Positions 21,600-31,571 of a DNA stretch of 64,000 nt are shown here, piece after piece (position 1 is the stretch's first letter; each line of letters opens with the position of its first letter). The notes under the pieces were generated by a model. The model made no database searches, had not been told where the DNA came from, and saw nothing but the letters and a program-made list of their open reading frames with translations. A program made the position numbers and the translations under genes. Source of the DNA: Acanthococcus lagerstroemiae (Eukaryota > Arthropoda > Insecta > Hemiptera > Eriococcidae); assembly GCA_031841125.1 (NCBI GenBank), contig CM063111.1, forward strand, positions 58,899,535-58,963,534, written 5' to 3'.

Positions 21600-22140
21600 A
21601 CTCGGCGCGCTCTTTTCTATTTACACAGCGCAAAATCTGGTTTTAGGGGGCAGCACGACGGTGATGGCGCGGAGGACCGCTCTTCTCCAAACACCGGCGA
21701 AGTTTGTCTTAATGGATTCTTAATGCTATGCATGGGGTTCTAACCCGCTAAGATGTAAATACGAAGAAAGCGTGGAATTTAAATTCGATCGCAACGGAGC
21801 CGAGTCCGTACACCTTTTGCGCCGCGCCCTCACCCCTCCCGTGCAACCCCATCAATCGGGGATGTTTGCGGAACGGAAAAACGGATGAATATAAACCCGT
21901 TTTCGGCTATTCGCGTCATTAAGCCGCGAAGCCCATAAATCTTTCGGTGCCCCTCGTATTTGAATCGCGTTTTATTCATGAGAATTCGCTCGACGATGAG
22001 GTTGCCCCTGCCACCGCCAAAATGGAACTCATTCGCGGTATTCGGATGATGTTTATTAATTACTCTGCCGCCGAAGGGAGATGCAAATATTGAGTCTTGC
22101 GGTTCGGTTGAGCTGCAAAACTTTCGCCGCTGTTTGTGTT
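21600..22140. promoter_or_regulatory. Candidate regulatory island (unique, GC-richer)
   Basis: Free of the repeats that fill the surroundings, with balanced base composition and close-packed motif-like words: an octamer ATGCAAAT at 22080-22087, TTTATTAATTACTC near 22050, and TTAATGG near 21710. A 172-codon minus-strand frame covers it but starts inside repeat family V and shows no protein family features. Position in the presumed giant intron of a homeobox gene makes an enhancer plausible; this is inference. Confidence 0.3.
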
Positions 22141-22310
22141 TCCGGAGAGGGGCGCAGGCAGTGTAAGGGCTAGAACTGAAGAAGAAGTCGAGGCCTCGAA
22201 ACCAGTGGTTATCCTGAGCAATTTTAAAACGATGCGAAGGAAAATATGTATTTATACGACCTATATAGTTGCGTCCACATGTGAACCGAACATGTTCGCG
22301 ATCATCCTCC

Positions 22311-22545
22311 ATGGTGTGGTGGTACGCATGGCGATGCACGCATGTCAAAATGGCCCTTAAGACACCGCGCCCCTGGCCCCAGAAACTACCCTTTCGAGTG
22401 TCACATCAGCGGCCGGAGGGACGCTTTGAAGCCGGCCCGAGCCCCCATTTCGCCGTGCCGCTTCCGGTGCAGGCGTCCTGCAAGGGCCACCATGGGGTTC
22501 CTTAATGACCGAGGTTCACGCTCCCCGAGCACTAGCCTGAAATAA
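22311..22545 (+). repeat. Dispersed repeat family V, long copy 2
   Basis: Aligns with 20805-21028: ATGGTGTGGTGGTACGCATG, ACACCGCGCCCCTGGCCCC, CCCTTTCGAGTGTCACATCA, AAGGGCCACCATGGGGTTCC, GACCGAGGTT. It ends near GAGCACTAGCC. Confidence 0.78.
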
Positions 22546-22689
22546 TGCATTGTACGAGAAAATGTTCGCAAACAGAACATCATTGCGAAAGTTGTGTCGA
22601 TATTTCATGGAATTTGGAGGTTTACGTCAATGTTCACTGCGTTCTCTCATTTAGGAGTATTTCGTTCAGAAACGCCGAAAGGTAATCAT

Positions 22690-23820
22690 GTACGGATGGA
22701 AAGGGAGCACAGTTCGAACTTCCGATGACTGACCTTCGCTCATTTTCTGTTGATAATTCAATTTTAATTAGAGTGAATAGGGGGAAGGGGGTGAAATAGT
22801 TAGAAACCGAATGATACAATCGAAATCATAGTCCATCCTCTTCTAAGACTTTCTAGACTCTTTCAATGCTAGAATTCCTTGAAAAAGATTTTTACAAGCT
22901 TATTGACTTGGTAAGCCTTCTTTTTTTCTCACTATTCACCAAAATGTCGAATAAAATTTGAACCGAATTTCTGCTATTTTTCCATCAACCTATAGGGGCC
23001 AAATTCGATACGGACTTTTTTCATATTGGAAACCTAAATATTAGAAAAGTTTAGGTCCCCAATAAAAAAAAAATTGATTCCAGTTGCAACTTTTTCTATC
23101 ATTTGGAAATTCCACTTAGCCACTGTCAATCTACATCAAATAGAGGACAGACCGGATCAATTGGTGAAACACTGTAATGTTTTGATGACGATGACCTTGA
23201 TGAGTGAGAATTAGACTCCTTTTAAAACTTTTTTAAATTTTTCCAAGTCTCACTCAGACTTTTCAAGACTTGCTTAAGACTCTTCATGATTCTTCCATAC
23301 ATGCCCAAGACTCTTTAGGACTCTTTTGGACTTTTTAGGACTATCCAAGACTTGATAGCCGCCTCTGAAGACCGCTCAGGTTTCTTCAAAAATGTTTAAG
23401 ACTTTCTAAACTCTTACATTTCTCGAATTCCTTGACGAAGACTTTTGCAGGCTCATTGATTAGGTAAGATTTCTTTGTTTGCTTATCATTCGCCAGAATA
23501 CAGAATAAAATTTGAAGTGGATTTCTGCTATTTTTTCATCAATTTATATGGACAAAATTCGATAGATAATAGTTTCAACTTTCTCTGTTATTTGCAAATC
23601 CTAGTTGGCCGCTGTCAATCTAAATCAAGTAGAGGAAAGACAGGATCAGTTGGTGGAATACTGTAATGTTTTGATATCGATGACCTTGATGAGTGGGAAT
23701 AAGATATTATGTAAAAACCAAAATTGAATTGCAATAGGTTTTCCAATTCCTACAACTAAGAAATTATTTTAAAATTCGGATTCTCAAGCCCGTTGGAAAA
23801 AGGAAAGAGCTACATTAAAA
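22690..23820 (+). repeat. Large dispersed repeat with an internal 0.5-kb duplication
   Basis: The segment TTTCTGCTATTTTT ... CACTGTCAATCTACATCAAA ... TACTGTAATGTTTTGAT ... GATGACCTTGATGAGTG occurs twice, at 22880-23215 and 23456-23700, each preceded by an AAGACTC array. The 5' part (GGGAGCACAGTTCGAACTTC, TTTCTGTTGATAATTC) recurs at 41260-41400 and the 3' part (AATTCGGATTCTCAAGCCCG) at 40325. So the AAGACTC arrays are at least partly components of a larger repeat. Confidence 0.7.
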
Positions 23821-23879
23821 AAAATTTTTTTTGTGGAAAACTTCCCGGTAAGTTTGGTCAACAGGGGGAGGTATGACCA

Positions 23880-24300
23880 AGACTCCTCACCTACACCCAT
23901 CCATAATCTATTCTAACTACCCCAATCCCATAGTCTTTCTACGTCAAAAACCACCAAACCCCATGAGAAACAAAACAAATAAAAGAAAACTTTAGATTTG
24001 AAAACAATGACACTCAACGTCAGAACCCTTAAGGGAGCAGAAAATCTAAAAGCACTGGAGGAGGCGATGGAAGATACCAAAACTGACATTCTAGGAATTC
24101 CAGAAATCAGAAGAAATTGTGAAAAAATATACCAAACAAAAAGCAATTATGGTTTCTTTCACATTGGAAATAACCAAGGGCAAAGAGGAGAGTAGTATTC
24201 CTAGTCAATCCAAAATTTAAAAATTATATCTCGGAACTAAGAGGTATATATGACAGGTTAGCAAGCTTCAAAATGGAAATCCGCCGTAACACAGTTGTGC
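23880..24300 (+). mobile_element. RTE-type LINE, endonuclease N-terminus
   Basis: From 24007 the plus strand reads MTLNVRTLKGAENLKALEEA, then TDILGIPEIRRN and NYGFFHIGNNQGQRG, the start of the apurinic endonuclease domain that opens LINE ORFs (KIGTWNVRTL ... DILGLSEVRW ... SG pattern). After a one-base shift near 24195 it continues as FLVNPKFKNYISELRGIYDR. It stops at about 24300, so the copy is 3'-truncated, which is unusual for a LINE and suggests later deletion. The 120 bp before the Met may be its 5' UTR. Confidence 0.82.
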
Positions 24301-24819
24301 TATCAAAGTGTTGTTTTTACTTCCTCCTTTATCCCCTCCTTCCACCTTATTAAACAGACGCCACGAGGGATTTAAAAGGTGAGGTTCTTACAAGGCTTAC
24401 TGTCTTGTTAATATTCAGCTTCCAGAAGTATTTTTCTTTTCTTCCACGTCAATTCAAATTTCTTATTTTTGTACATCATTATAAAAAACCTTCCGACAAC
24501 ACGGTTTACATAATGGTAAAAAAAAAGTTGAAGGTATCAAAAATTTCTTTTTTAATTTTTTTTTTTTCGCTTCCAAGTTTGAATTTTTGCAATGTGTCAA
24601 AATCAAGGACAACAGCTTAGATTTTTTGCGGCAGGTAGCACCATAAATAAATGAGATCATCAGTGGTCCATACTGAGAACCCGGTCCATATTTGACTTCC
24701 TTACCTTACTGATGAAAGATCAATGTCGCAAGTTTCATGGCTGTCTTTATGTCTTATCTGTAGAGAAGAAGAGGGTAGTTATCAATCAGGCTTTGTGAAC
24801 AATGATTTTTCGTTTGTTT

Positions 24820-25285
24820 TACTGAGAGAACGATTGTAATTTGTATCGTACACTCGCGTTCATGAACTTTAGATGAAAGAACACATTCTTCAAAGTTTGT
24901 TTGTGAAAGGATGACTTGAGCGTTTGTGTTCTTCACTTTCTGTTATCCTCCATTATCATTTCGCAAACGAATGTGAAATCCATTTGCAAACAGGTTTGTG
25001 GAGAACGTGTTCTTTTGTTTAAACTTCGAGAATGGACTTCACGTTCGTTCCTCACTTTCTGTATTATCCTCCATTATCTCTTCGCGAACGAACATGAAAT
25101 CCGTTCGCAGATGGGCTTGTGAAGAACGCGTTCCTTCATTTGACATTTAAGAACGGATTTCACGTTCGTTCCTCACTTTCTATATTATCTTCCATGATCA
25201 CTTCCGCGAACGAACATGAAAGCCGGTCGCGAACGGTCTTTGAAGAATGCGTTCTTTCATTAGCTTTTGCGAACGGAAGGTGAAA
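24820..25285. repeat. 120-bp tandem array with internal inverted motif
   Basis: Three to four units spaced 119-121 bp (CACTTTCT at 24934, 25053 and 25174). Each unit carries CGAACGAACATGAAATCCGT and, about 60 bp on, its near complement ACGGATTTCACGTTCGTTCC, plus GAAGAACGCGTTC. Each unit could therefore fold on itself. Confidence 0.82.
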
Positions 25286-25379
25286 GAACGCCATTGGCCA
25301 CATCCAAGAACTGAAAAACCAGTTGTTCGTTTGTCCCGTTCACCCAGGAAGTCTGCTATTAGCAATATTTATATTGGAT

Positions 25380-25490
25380 GTGGGCTGCAAGTTTCATATC
25401 TCTGTTACATCTGTCCCTAGGAGCTTTATGTCTTATCAAGCAGAGGTAAACAAGTCTCATGTCTGTCTTTATTTATCAGTAACTAGTTGA
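25380..25490 (+). repeat. CTCATGTCTGTCTTTATG dispersed repeat, short copy
   Basis: CAAGTCTCATGTCTGTCTTT followed by TTTATCAGTA; a similar scrap lies at 24700-24790. Larger copies are at 29.0, 50.6, 51.2 and 52.0 kb. Confidence 0.6.
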
Positions 25491-25536
25491 CCCGCTTCGC
25501 GGCTCATCTAGACTGTGGGCTTTTACGGGAGTTGGC

Positions 25537-25847
25537 CAGTGGCATACGCAGGATTCAGTCAAGGTGGGTGTCTAAGAGAAATTAAAGGGAATTTAAGGGG
25601 AGAAAAAGGGGTCCGCCCCCAGAAAATTTTGTTATGATAGTATGGTAGTATGGTACACAACAGCTAAAAAAATGATAGAATCGGAGTTTCCTCGTAATCT
25701 TGATGTACCAATTTTTTTCTTTTCTTGTTTTTCTTCTAGTTTTTTACTTTTTCCCCCTTTTCTCTTTCTTCTTTCTTTTTCCTTCTCTTTTTTTGGTTGA
25801 GGGAAGTGTCCAGACACCCAAACCCCCCCCCCGTGCGTACGCCACTG
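25537..25847. mobile_element. hAT-type MITE with CAGTGGCATACGCA ends
   Basis: Ends CAGTGGCATACGCA and TGCGTACGCCACTG (one mismatch) bound 311 bp, flanked by an exact 8-bp duplication GAGTTGGC (25529-25536 and 25848-25855). The interior is polypyrimidine-rich with no coding capacity. The short open frames across it are composition artefacts. Confidence 0.94.
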
Positions 25848-26139
25848 GAGTTGGCTAAAGTGAGTTGGTTTAAGTGAGTTCGATACCATCACCCTCTAAT
25901 TTTGAGGGATAAAGAGTGTAGATGAGCCTAATTGTGATCCTGCTGATAACAAAAAAGACCCAGGGAGGTGTGTGTGAGTGCCCAAAGTAAGTAAGGTACA
26001 AAGCTGTTTGGGAACCTTTTTTCTAAAGCATTAGTCAAAAGAAAACACCTACGAAAATCGACATATTGCTCCTTACATTCCACGTAATAATGACCATAGA
26101 TCTTTCTACAAATTCAAAAGAAAACCAGAACATGTTTAG

Positions 26140-27285
26140 TATATGATGATGATAAGGTTATCAGTCTTACGACCGGTTTGATGCAGCTCCCCATTCCTCC
26201 CTATCTTGTGCAAGTTTTTTCATTTCCAAATAACTCTTATATTTGAGATTGAGATCCTCGCATGTCTGTTGAACATACTGGAATCTTCGCCAACCTACTA
26301 AATTCTTTCCTTCCATCCTTCCTTCTAGCAGCACTGATATTATTCCTGGGTGCCTCAAGTTATGCCCTATTAGTTTATATTTCATCATCATCAAACAATT
26401 TCAAATATCTATTCTGCCTGCTACTCTGTTGTGTATTTCCTCATTTCTTACCTTATCTGTTCATTTGATTTGAAGCATCCGCCTATAGCATCACATTTCA
26501 AAAGCTTCAATCCTTCTCTTCTCTGGTTTTCCTGTGGTCCAAGTTTCACATCCATACAACGCTACACTTCAAACAAATTTTTCAAAAATAATTTTTTGAT
26601 TTCCAGTTTTGTTTTTGATTTGAATAAATTACTTTTTCGATAAAATTCTAATGTAGCTTGTGCTATTCTACTACTAATATCCCTTTTACACCTTCCATCT
26701 TCTGTTATTTTACTCCTGGTACTCCAAAATTCGCTTTCATCCTCAATTTTTCCCTGACCAATTTTTATTTTAAGCTATCATGTTCACATCGATTTCATAC
26801 CATCACTTAAGTTTTAATTTTTTAAATATTTTCTTACAATATTCTAACTCAAAATTTCCTCCATGCCATTTAAAATACTTTCCAAATCCGTACTTGTTTC
26901 AGTTAATAATATCATCTTCTGCAAACCTAAAGCATCCTTACATCTTTACTCGCTCTCCATGTGTACTTAGTACTTACATCTGCTTCAAATTAAATTTTTT
27001 TTTATAGCTCACTCTATGTACAAATTGAATAATATTGGAAATAAGGAGCTCCCCTGCCTCACACCTTTTTTCATATTCGCCTCCCCTTTCTCTCCTTCTA
27101 TTCGTAATGTAGCTTTCTGTCTGTTATATAAGTTTAAAATAACTTGATTTTCTTCTTTATTCCTATCCTTTTTAGAATATCAAATATTTTATCCCATTTA
27201 ACATTGTCAAAGTTTTTTCAGTATCAACGAATGCCATATATGTATCCTACCTTTTTTTAAGTCTCCCGTCTACAATTGAACCACA
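26140..27285 (-). mobile_element. RTE-type LINE, C-terminal reverse transcriptase remnant D
   Basis: Minus-strand pieces in order: AFVDTEK and FDNVKWDKIFDIL (motif A), CEAGELLISNIIQF-like motif B, FRFAEDDII (motif C region with an extra residue), NGMEEIL, RDISSRIAQATLEFYRK, then GWRRFQYVQQTCEDLN and MKKLAQDREEWGAASNRS, the RTE-type C-terminus. Many stops and frame changes. It belongs to the same family as the fragment at 58412 and probably the N-terminal half at 55.9-57.1 kb. Confidence 0.85.
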
Positions 27286-27322
27286 TAGTTCAAAAAAAAT
27301 ATGAGTCCCAAAATTTTGAAAA

Positions 27323-27751
27323 TTGGTTGGATTGATTCGCAATATTGAGAAGTCTAATTACATTACGGCTTCGTTGTTAGAGATTAGATCTTATTCATAC
27401 AGCGCTAGTATCGACTACTCTTATAGCGACCAAAAGGTAAAGATTTTGACACATGTAGCAAAATTTTGGAATCTAGGTATAAAAATAGTCTCCATTGAAA
27501 GAAAATTTTTTGTTCGAAAAATTCGTTCCTTTTTAACTACTTCAGAAACGTCTTACTTTTCGAGATATTTCAATTTTAATAAATATGTACAATGTACATC
27601 AACTATGGGAAAATGTATAGATTCACCTTTTGCTACTTATCACTTCGACTCGATAGCGACGCGCTCTGACGGATGTACAGCCCAAATTGTACACAACTCT
27701 GTTCACTTCGTGAGGTTGAAATGCAATAATAGTAGAAAACTGAAAAACTGA
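27323..27751 (+). other. Unrecognised 142-codon open frame
   Basis: Longer than most chance frames here, with a mixed composition (Ser/Tyr/Lys-rich start, Cys at several places near the end), but no motif, signal peptide or membrane segment that I can name. It follows a decayed LINE end and precedes a tandem repeat. Chance or transposon-derived sequence is more likely than a host gene. Confidence 0.15.
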
Positions 27752-27829
27752 AATTTAAAAATAAAAAAATACGTTCCATATACATACGTTATGAGCCTTC
27801 ACTACAGCGACAGTCGTGAGGTCCCCCTG

Positions 27830-28680
27830 ACACGCTCCCCGGCACGAATTCAGTGGTTGACATACCCATGGGAATTTTTTTTCAGCCATGGGTATACTTA
27901 AGCGAAATCCGTAACACTCCCTGACACGAATTCAGTGGTTGACATTTCCATGGAAATTTATTTTTCTTCCAGCCATGGGCATACTTGAGCGAAAATCGTA
28001 ACGTCTCTAGCCATGTGCTCATTGATCATAATCATTGTTGCGCCCTGCGCGACTACAGTTCTTCTTCTTTTCTCTTCTCATTTCCAGCTCAGTTTAGCTC
28101 ACAGTTTCTTTATAGCTCTTCATCGTGACAATTCAATTCGGTGGTTAATATTTCCATTTTTTTTCCAGCCATGGGTGTACTTGAGCGAGAATTGTAACGC
28201 TCCCCCGACACAAATTCAGTGGTTGACATTTGCTGCGCCTTGCGCGACTACAGTTTGCAGCCATAGAAATTTCCATGCCTCCCCGATTCGAAAGATTTAG
28301 CTCTTCATGGTGACAATTCAGTTCAGGGGTTGACATTTCCATGGAAATTTATTTTTCTTTCAGCCATATGCTCATTAATCTTGATCTTTGCTGCACCCTG
28401 CGCGACTACAGTCTGCCGCTGTGTTGTTAATAGAAATTTCCATAGAAATGTCAACCATTAAGGCACGGTCTACGCTCAAGTTTACTCAGTCGGGGGTGTA
28501 TACCCCCCCCCCCCAGAAACCTTCGCGAGAATGTACTGAACAACTTCCCGAAGTCTCATGGCGATTGGATGAACAGTGTAGTAATGTCTGCAGCCATGTT
28601 GTTGCTGTGCGACTGCAGTCTGCTGTCGTGTTGTTATCAGAAATTTCCATGAAAATATGGAGGACAGACTGACACACAGA
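27830..28680 (+). repeat. Tandem/interspersed array of two modules
   Basis: Module 1 (TTCAGTGGTTGACATTTCCATGG-like, CAGCCATGGGCATACTTGAG, CGTAACG) occurs about five times between 27845 and 28350. Module 2 (GCGCCCTGCGCGACTACAGT, then GAAATTTCCAT) occurs near 28040, 28230, 28392 and 28605. Module 2 also appears inverted at 19795. Target and class are unknown. Confidence 0.7.
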
Positions 28681-28707
28681 CACACATACATTCATTTTTA
28701 TATTTGC

Positions 28708-28934
28708 AGAGGGGAGAATCAAAACCAGCTCTCGCCATTTTACTTCAGTTGCGCAGATAGGCAAAATACTGTACACGGGTGTAAGAATATCTCTTGCTGT
28801 GCCTTAGAATGTGCTGTATTACATACTGCACATTCACAGGCGCATCAAGGGATATTCCTGCACCCGTGTACAGTATTTTACCTAATTTCACCCTTGGAGT
28901 AAAATGGCAAGTGTCGGTTTTGATTCTAACCTCT
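28708..28934. mobile_element. Palindromic MITE, copy 1
   Basis: Outer ends AGAGGGGAGAATCAAAACC and GGTTTTGATTCTAACCTCT are inverted, and complementarity continues inward (CATTTTACTTC / GAGTAAAATGGC, ATACTGTACACGGGTG / CACCCGTGTACAGTAT) to a centre near 28822, so almost the whole 227 bp folds as one hairpin. A second copy lies at 59411. Confidence 0.85.
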
Positions 28935-29024
28935 TTATATACGTACATATATAGAAGATAGATAGATAGATGAAGGAGATGGTAGCTGATCTGCACCTAC
29001 AATTTTTGGATATTTTCTTTATGG

Positions 29025-29390
29025 CCTATCAGTAATATATAAACAAGTGTCATGTTTTTATGCTTTATCAGTAGGGAGGGGGAATTTCATGCTGTCTTAA
29101 TGTTTTATCTGTAGAAAAGGAGACATATATGCATAATCATTATAATAATACTTATATCGAGCATGCTTTGAGTCCCGTATCTATCCTGTCTCTATGTCGA
29201 TGTCATTATGTCTTATTGGTAGTATATGGACAAGTCTCATCTCTGTTTTCAATGTTCTATCAGTCGTGAAGGAGAAGGTAGCTGGTCTGTCCCAGCAATT
29301 TTTTGGATTTGGTAGACAACCTGCCTAGTGTTTTTTTCCATGATGAGGAGGCGGATATTATTTTTAAATATACGGAGAGACCAGCACATC
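29025..29390 (+). repeat. CTCATGTCTG dispersed repeat, long copy
   Basis: Several ~100-bp units with AAGTGTCATGTTTTTATG, TTTATCAGTAG and GGAGAAGGTAGCTG, ending in a distal segment (CAACCTGCCTAGTGTTTTTT, GATGAGGAGGCGG) shared with 52340-52440. Confidence 0.65.
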
Positions 29391-30300
29391 GCCCCCGTTA
29401 CATCGAATCGATGTGACCTGAGAACGCACCTACCTCACGCCTCACTCGAACTCGTGAGAATCCTTTTGCCTACACACGCGTTTTATTGTTCTGCTTAGAG
29501 CAGCGATGACGCGATTTTTCGAGCAATTAACGCGATTGCGTTAATTGAATGACAGAAATAAAAAATGGCCGGCACGGGTGCATTTCCGCTAATGAACATT
29601 CGTGTTGTGGGAAAGGCTTGAACTTGATGTTCGAAGGGAACACGGGCATGCAATTTGCGTAGACGAAACCCGAATACCCACCTATAGCCGTAGACGTGTG
29701 AGTAAATGATAAACTCGTAAGTGTGAAATATTTCAACAAGTTTCGAACGTTTAATCCTCGTCACATTTATTTGCACCCGGGGATGATGCGTTTGACAAAC
29801 TGGGGTTCGATTTAAATGCGAGATATTTAAGGGTCGTCGACGCCGAGAGCGTTAACACGAGCAGCGATTGTAGGCGTTTCGTCGAGGGTATTATATATTA
29901 TGTCATTATCATAATTATTATCGTCATATCGAAAATATGGAGCGGCGACAGGCACGAGGCCTAATTAAACAAGCGTCGGCCAAGTTTGACAGGGCGCGAC
30001 ACATATTAGAAATTAGCCGCGGTGTCACCGGCAGCAGCCAAAAGCTCGGCTCTGGAGCCGGCCGCGTTTAGTGAAACAATCGCGGAACGCGTGACCGAAT
30101 CCCTTGTAAGTGACACCCTTTTGTGCCCACATGTCATAACAAAAGACGCCCGTTTGGTTTACTTATTTGCAGTCTCGACAAAATAGTGATAATGGACGGC
30201 GGCGGCTTTTCAATAAATCTTCGATTAGATCGGCCGAAGAGCTGCCGAAGAGGTCTGAAAGAAGGGTGACGCGAGCCGAATGACGCTGGTCATTAGCGTG
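29391..30300. promoter_or_regulatory. Candidate regulatory island (unique, GC-richer)
   Basis: About 900 bp lacking the window's repeats, with many CpG and ordered motif-like words: GGCCTAATTAAACAAGCG near 29959, a TTATCATAATTATTATCGTC tract near 29905, and GCAGCAGCC and CGGCGGCGGC runs. Minus-strand frames of 70-93 codons at 29495-29776 show no family. It lies about 15 kb downstream of the scro exon, in the presumed first intron, so a conserved enhancer is a reasonable guess but not shown. Confidence 0.3.
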
Positions 30301-30626
30301 GTACTTACTTCAAAAATTTTCAAATTTGTGTCGTAGAACCTGTCATTTTTTCCCTGTTGGCTTACGAATAGCGTAACTAAAATTTCAGCCCCCTCCGATA
30401 TTAGTGACCCGTCGCAAGGCGATTGAAATTCAATATAAGTTTCCTCAATAAAAACATATGCAATTCAGCTTGCCAATCCAAACAGTGGTAATGGCCTTGA
30501 GGAGCAAAGGGAGCAAGCGTCCCCTTGAAAAATCTATGGGAAACGCTCTCCTGGGAAAGCTGCACTTATTATAAATCTGTCAATACTAAATACAAGTGGT
30601 GCCAGCGGGGTACAGGGGAAATGGGT

Positions 30627-30826
30627 CCTCTTTTCTAATTTTACACTCAACCCGAGCCCTGGCATCCGCCCTTTCAGAGATGTCGGGGAGGCTGTTAGGG
30701 CTGTCTCAGCCCTCTTTTCGTCTTACCAAAAAACCGGCTTAATAGGTCGAAATGTAGCGAGTTGCTACATGGGCTCAAACCCGGGACCAGCGCGCTATCC
30801 ACTCGGCCAACCACCAGATCCTAAGA
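30627..30826 (-). mobile_element. tRNA-derived SINE, copy 2
   Basis: Minus-strand head with A box TGGCCGAGTGG; the region between the boxes has lost about 13 bp (TCCGGATTCCGAG) compared with other copies. Body and A-rich tail are as in copy 1. An exact 9-bp duplication GAAATGGGT flanks it (30618-30626 and 30827-30835). The altered B-box side (GTTTGAGCCC) would weaken its own transcription. Confidence 0.9.
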
Positions 30827-30835
30827 GAAATGGGT

Positions 30836-31571
30836 ACAAAGCATAATAAAATTTATACTTCTTCCATGCACATCTAATTATAGTGCCAATGATTTTTTTT
30901 TTTTATGCTTCTGTAAATGTTTGGGAAAAATATCATCAAAAATGTCTCTTCCTCCCCTTAGAGAAAATTACAGTTTGTCACCACTGAATAATAGCCTAAA
31001 CCTGAGTCGGATTCAAGGAGCAGTACTGGGAGGAGAAAGTCGGAATGTGCAAGAACTTGATAGTTTTTGCTCCCTACCTCTTCTCTTCATCTCGAATACT
31101 TCGATCATTGTTTTGCTTCTACCATAGTAATTATGTGAGTAGATAATAAGAGAAATACTCGGAATGGTGAACGCTTTGCACTCTTCTGACTATTTTTTTC
31201 TTCGCCTTTGGACATGAAAATACGTACTTTCCAAAGCGTGCCGTCAAATTTTTTCAATTCGTTAATCCTTAACTATGTGATACTTTTTAGAGAATGTCAA
31301 CGTTCATCACAATCCCGGCTTCCAGTTTTATTCTTGGTGGAGGAAGGAGAGAAATCCTTCAGATTAGCTAAAACTCTTCAATTTTTAGTGCTCAGGAATT
31401 GTTTAAGCGTTCCCAGACTTGCTTAAGACTCTTTAAGGCTTTTCTAAACTCATTTAAGACTCGCTGAAGGTTACCGAAACTCATTTATGACTTTTTCAAA
31501 TTTATGATTGCAGCTCTTCTAGACACGATTAGGAATTGTTATAATTCTCAAAGCTTTTCAAGAGAGGTATA
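30836..31571 (+). other. Unassigned stretch ending in a short AAGACTT block
   Basis: No coding signal. From about 31380 to 31560 the AAGACT words reappear (GACTTGCTTAAGACTCTTTA), similar to the arrays elsewhere. Confidence 0.4.

Noticed and set aside
21830..22348. 172-codon minus-strand open frame, the second longest in the window
   Set aside because: It begins inside repeat family V, matches no protein family I know, and has no splice or start context; more likely a chance frame over a GC-richer island.
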